From the NCBI GenBank assembly GCA_014801945.1, contig JAAVDF010000028.1, positions 23,640 through 78,631 on the forward strand: a stretch of DNA of 54,992 bases. The letters run 5' to 3'. Position numbers and translations under genes: made by a program. The stretch comes from Bacteroides sp. GTDB lineage: Bacteria; Bacteroidota; Bacteroidia; Bacteroidales; Muribaculaceae. This document shows positions 52,013 to 54,992 of the stretch, piece by piece. Position 1 is the stretch's first letter. Every line of letters begins with the position of its first letter. A model generated the notes under the pieces. That model saw only the letters and a program-made list of their open reading frames with translations, was not told the DNA's origin and did not search any database.

Positions 52013-52072
52013 ATGAGAAACTGTCGGGTTTTATCAAGCCTGTCCGGGCCGAAAACTTCGACAGTTTCTCAT
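52013..52072 (-). repeat. 14-bp perfect inverted repeat between hisS and mlaE
   Basis: ATGAGAAACTGTCG (52013-52026) is perfectly complementary to CGACAGTTTCTCAT (52059-52072), with further TTTT/AAAA pairing inside the 32-base loop. It lies downstream of hisS and upstream of the mlaE promoter and may end hisS transcripts, though it has no T run. Confidence 0.5.
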
Positions 52073-52085
52073 GATGTCTGCGTGA

Positions 52086-52113
52086 GTCTGAATAATATTT
52101 TTATCATTCAGAC
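52086..52113 (-). terminator. Second inverted repeat, possible hisS terminator
   Basis: GTCTGAAT (52086-52093) pairs with ATTCAGAC (52106-52113) around a 12-base AT-rich loop, 26 bases beyond the hisS stop. There is no T run after the stem on the minus strand. Confidence 0.4.
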
Positions 52114-52139
52114 AGGTGGAGAGGGGAGATTCCGGTCCG

Positions 52140-53501
52140 TTAGGCGAGAGCTTTCACGAGTTCATCTACGGTGAGGCTCTGTTGTTCGCCGGATGTCATG
52201 TTTTTGAGTGTTACTGTACCGTCGGCCAATTCGCTTTCGCCGATTATGGCGACGAAGGGGATACCGAGAGCATCCGCGCGTCCCATCTGCTTCTTCATCT
52301 TGGCGGCATCCGGGTAGATTTCGGCTGAAATGCCGTTTGCACGGAGGGTCTTGATGATCTGAAGTGACTTGGCAGCTTCAGCAGGGCCGAAATTTGTAAA
52401 CATTACCTTAGCTGCACCTGCTATGTCGGCCGGGTAAAGGTCAAGAGCGTTGAGCACGTCATAAATACGGTCGGCACCAAAAGATATACCTACGCCCGAC
52501 ACTCCGGGAAGTCCGAACACACCTGTGAGGTTGTCATAGCGGCCGCCACCTGTTATGCTACCGATCTCGACGTCGCGCGCCTTGACTTCGATGATAGTAC
52601 CGGTATAGTAGTTGAGGCCACGCGCGAGGCTCACGTCAAGTTCGAGTTCCGAACGGAGACCGAGATTCTTCGAACCTTCCATGACGATGCGTAGTTCCTC
52701 AACACCTTTGAGGCCGGTCTCGTTACCCTGAAGAAGCTCGGCGAGACGGCTTAGACGCTCTTCATTGCTACCCGTAAGGGTGATTATAGGTGTGATGCGG
52801 TCAATTGCTTCGGCACTCAGTCCGCGTTCGGCCAGTTCTTCCTTCACTTTGTCGAGGCCGATTTTATCGATCTTGTCAATAGCTACGGTTATATCTACAA
52901 TCTTGTCGGGTGCTCCTACAAGTTCTGCGATACCGGCAAGCACCTTGCGGTTATTGAGTTTGATGGTCGTGCGGATACCGAGACGGCTGAACACCTCATC
53001 GATCATCTGCAGAAGCTCTATTTCGTTGAGAAGTGAGTCAGAGCCAACCACATCTGCATCACACTGATAAAATTCGCGGTAGCGGCCTTTCTGCGGACGG
53101 TCAGCACGCCATACGGGCTGGATCTGGAATCGCTTGAAGGGGAATGAAAGGTCATTGCGGTGCATGACGACGAAACGTGCGAAGGGCACTGTGAGGTCGT
53201 AACGCAGTCCTTTCTCACAGAGTTTCGGAGCGAGACGCGGACAGTCTCCCGATTCAATGAGTGCCGGATCTACACCGCGCAGGAAATCACCGGAATTGAG
53301 GATCTTAAAGAGAAGTTTGTCACCCTCCTCACCATATTTTCCCATGAGGGTGGAGAGATTCTCCATGGCAGGAGTCTCTATCTGCTGAAACCCGAATAAA
53401 TGGAACACACTACGGATGGTGTCGAAAATATAGTTGCGGCGAGCCATTTCTGCCGGAGTGAAGTCGCGGGTACCTTTGGGAATTGAGGGTTTCTGAGCCA
53501 T
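52140..53501 (-). CDS. hisS: Histidyl-tRNA synthetase
   Basis: HisS charges tRNA(His). The 453-residue class II enzyme shows motif 1 near the start ([17 protein letters not shown]), motif 2 in [27 protein letters not shown] (cited as [15 protein letters not shown]), and the histidine-A loop ARGLNYYTG. Motif 3 lies around [14 protein letters not shown], and a C-terminal anticodon domain (about 340-453) completes it. It is transcribed away from nfo; their promoters overlap in the 94-base gap. Confidence 0.97.
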   Translation of the reverse strand: MAQKPSIPKGTRDFTPAEMARRNYIFDTIRSVFHLFGFQQIETPAMENLSTLMGKYGEEGDKLLFKILNSGDFLRGVDPALIESGDCPRLAPKLCEKGLRYDLTVPFARFVVMHRNDLSFPFKRFQIQPVWRADRPQKGRYREFYQCDADVVGSDSLLNEIELLQMIDEVFSRLGIRTTIKLNNRKVLAGIAELVGAPDKIVDITVAIDKIDKIGLDKVKEELAERGLSAEAIDRITPIITLTGSNEERLSRLAELLQGNETGLKGVEELRIVMEGSKNLGLRSELELDVSLARGLNYYTGTIIEVKARDVEIGSITGGGRYDNLTGVFGLPGVSGVGISFGADRIYDVLNALDLYPADIAGAAKVMFTNFGPAEAAKSLQIIKTLRANGISAEIYPDAAKMKKQMGRADALGIPFVAIIGESELADGTVTLKNMTSGEQQSLTVDELVKALA

Positions 53502-53532
53502 AATTTAATTTGGAAATGTTAACCTTAAATTT

Positions 53533-53564
53533 TTTGCAAAGATACGGATATTTTAGTAAATTTG
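53533..53564 (+). promoter_or_regulatory. Promoter of nfo
   Basis: TTTG at 53533-53536, a 20-base spacer and TAAATTTG at 53557-53564 match the consensus. A start of transcription near 53570 favours the nfo ATG at 53596 over the one at 53575. Confidence 0.65.
53537..53544 (-). promoter_or_regulatory. -7 box of hisS
   Basis: Minus-strand TATCTTTG at 53544-53537 predicts a leader of about 30 nt. Its bases interleave with the -33 to -7 span of the opposing nfo promoter. Confidence 0.5.
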
Positions 53565-53595
53565 CGAAAATTTAATGCGTAATCACACTTCCTTT

Positions 53596-54447
53596 ATGAA
53601 ATACATCGGGGCACATGTCTCGGTGGAGCAAGGTGTAAGCCGTGCTCCGCTCAATGCCCATTTAATAGGGGCAAAATCATTTGCACTCTTCACCCGTAAT
53701 CCGTCGAGATGGACTTCCAAACCTATCTCCGCCGGTGAGGCCGAGGCGTTTAAGGAAAACTGTGCGGCTTGCGGCTATACATCTGACGTGATCCTACCGC
53801 ATGACAGTTTTCTGATCAATCTCGGTTCACCTGACAAGGAGAAATTGCAGAAGTCGAGAGAGGCATTTCTTGACGAGATGCGTCGCTGTGAACAGCTTGG
53901 ACTGACAATGCTTAACTTCCATCCCGGCTCACACATGCGCGAGATGGATACGGATGCCTGTCTCGATCTCATAGCCGAGTCACTCAACGGCATCCTTGAT
54001 CAGACATCCGGAGTCAAAGCAGTCATAGAGAACACGGCCGGTCAAGGGAGCAACCTTGGCTATACTTTCGAACAAATAGCCCGTATTATTGACAAGGTTG
54101 AGGACAAGAGCAGGATCGGTGTCTGCATTGACACGTGTCATGCCTATACATCCGGCTATGATATGGTGGATGAGGAGTCATATACGGCTACGTGGTCAGA
54201 ATTTGAGAGGATAATCGGCATGGAATATCTCTGCGGTATGCATCTCAATGACACACTGAAAACGCTTGGATCGAAGGTCGATCGCCATGCTCCTATCTTC
54301 ACCGGGCATCTTAACGAATGGTTCTGGCGCAGATTGATGAACGATCCGCGTATGGACAACATCCCGCTTATCCTCGAAACTCCCAATGAGGAGATATGGG
54401 CTGAGGAGATCAGAAAACTCTATGAATTAATTGAGCAGAGGGACTGA
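53596..54447 (+). CDS. nfo: Deoxyribonuclease IV (AP endonuclease)
   Basis: Nfo cuts DNA next to abasic sites in base-excision repair, using three metal ions in a TIM barrel. The 283-residue protein begins MKYIGAHVSVEQG, the canonical family start; an ATG seven codons earlier lies too close to the predicted transcript start. Metal-ligand stretches are present: LPHDSFLINLG, NFHPGSH, VIENTAGQGSNLG, CIDTCHAYTSGYD, GMHLNDT, VDRHAPI and LILETPNE. It is followed by an MFS transporter 54 bases on. Confidence 0.96.
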   Translation: MKYIGAHVSVEQGVSRAPLNAHLIGAKSFALFTRNPSRWTSKPISAGEAEAFKENCAACGYTSDVILPHDSFLINLGSPDKEKLQKSREAFLDEMRRCEQLGLTMLNFHPGSHMREMDTDACLDLIAESLNGILDQTSGVKAVIENTAGQGSNLGYTFEQIARIIDKVEDKSRIGVCIDTCHAYTSGYDMVDEESYTATWSEFERIIGMEYLCGMHLNDTLKTLGSKVDRHAPIFTGHLNEWFWRRLMNDPRMDNIPLILETPNEEIWAEEIRKLYELIEQRD

Positions 54448-54501
54448 CAGGAATGGAAAATTAAATTAACGAACAGATTATATCAATTACTCTTACACTT
54501 T

Positions 54502-54992
54502 ATGGTTAAAAATAAGCCGGATCAAAGTTTCATGAAACTCTGGAATCTGAGTTTCGGATTTTTCGGAGTGCAGATTGCCTATGCGCTTCAGAGCGCGAAT
54601 ATCTCACGAATATTCGCCACACTGGGGGCTGACCCACATTCGTTGAGTTATTTCTGGATTCTTCCGCCACTTATGGGTATATTGGTTCAGCCTCTTGTCG
54701 GTGCGGCCAGTGACCGTACTTGGAACAAGCTTGGACGCCGATTGCCATATCTGCTCCTCGGTGCGGCAATCGCGGTAGTCGTGATGTGTCTGCTTCCCAA
54801 TGCCGGAAGCTTCGGCCTGACGGTAGGCGGTGCGATGATTTTCGGTTTCATAGCCCTTATGTTTCTTGACACGTCGATCAATATGGCTATGCAGCCGTTC
54901 AAGATGCTTGTCGGTGATCAGGTCAACGAACGTCAGAAGGGTCTTGCATACTCCATTCAGAGCTTCCTTTGCAATGCCGGTAGTCTCGTGGG
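54502..54992 (+). CDS. MFS sugar transporter, SLC45-like (truncated by window edge)
   Basis: The first 163 residues of an inner-membrane transporter run off the right edge. A polar start is followed by LWNLSFGFFGVQIAYALQSANISRIF (cited in part: NLSFGFFGVQIAYALQ), then WILPPLMGILVQPLVGAASD and RTWNKLGRRLPYLL. The latter is the loop 2-3 signature of the MFS group near SLC45/GPH sugar symporters. About five helices are visible. Members in Bacteroidales often carry maltose or related sugars, but no sugar-use genes are in view, so the substrate is open. Confidence 0.82.
   Translation, partial: MVKNKPDQSFMKLWNLSFGFFGVQIAYALQSANISRIFATLGADPHSLSYFWILPPLMGILVQPLVGAASDRTWNKLGRRLPYLLLGAAIAVVVMCLLPNAGSFGLTVGGAMIFGFIALMFLDTSINMAMQPFKMLVGDQVNERQKGLAYSIQSFLCNAGSLV

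Overview
The window looks like a chromosomal stretch of a Bacteroidales bacterium, probably near the Muribaculaceae, although the family is an inference from gene content and mid-range GC. The supporting evidence is a fused FeoA-FeoB transporter, the type IX secretion protein PorV, DKNYY, GIN-domain and DUF4136-type envelope proteins, an MINPP-type phosphatase, and many promoters of the Bacteroidetes form TTTG, 19-20 bases, TAnnTTTG. No rRNA, tRNA, CRISPR array, transposase, integrase or phage structural gene was found. Almost everything is core metabolism or envelope housekeeping. The two clearly accessory genes are an RloA/RloB (AbiL-like) pair at 43.4-45.2 kb.

Layout. 0-6 kb (minus): pyruvate phosphate dikinase cut by the left edge, a LolC/E-like permease and feoAB. 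6-11.4 kb (plus): porV, ispF, a small signal-bearing Fe-S protein, a fused NapH-NapG-like membrane ferredoxin, and thyA-folA. 11.4-12.1 kb (minus): a DUF4136 lipoprotein. 12.3-18.8 kb (plus): a small acidic protein overlapping aguA, aguB (arginine-derived agmatine to putrescine), a YcxB-like membrane protein, aroE, a Pro-tRNA editing protein and comEC. 18.8-23.9 kb (minus): an operon of acyltransferase, phosphoesterase, tex and folK. 24.1-30.5 kb (plus): gltB-gltD behind a leader of about 330 nt that can form strong hairpins. 30.9-32.3 kb (minus): hisF-hisIE. 32.6-36.4 kb (plus): a tiny lipoprotein, dusB, a GIN-domain protein and a flippase. 36.5-37.8 kb (minus): MINPP phosphatase. 38 kb (plus): a TPR protein. 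38.4-43.1 kb (minus): an operon of glycosyltransferase, folB, a His-rich CobW GTPase and an ABC-F ATPase. 43.4-45.2 kb (plus): the rloAB pair. 45.3-48.4 kb (minus): NlpC/P60 lipoprotein, an M16-like protein without its zinc motif, and a DKNYY repeat protein. 48.7-50.3 kb (plus): DegP/HtrA. 50.4-53.5 kb (minus): mlaEF and hisS. 53.6 kb to the right edge (plus): nfo and a truncated MFS transporter.

Themes. Folate and one-carbon genes are spread over three operons (thyA-folA, folK, folB). Nitrogen assimilation (gltBD), histidine (hisF, hisIE) and polyamine synthesis (aguAB) form compact units. Envelope maintenance (PorV, DegP, MlaEF, LolC/E-like, NlpC, flippase) recurs throughout. The items most worth following are the RloAB pair, the structured gltB leader, the NapH-NapG fusion with an internal twin-arginine motif next to a stand-alone ferredoxin module resembling the tail of Fe-S aldo/keto reductases, and the M16 protein without HXXEH. 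All coordinates and motifs were read by eye; no database search was run.
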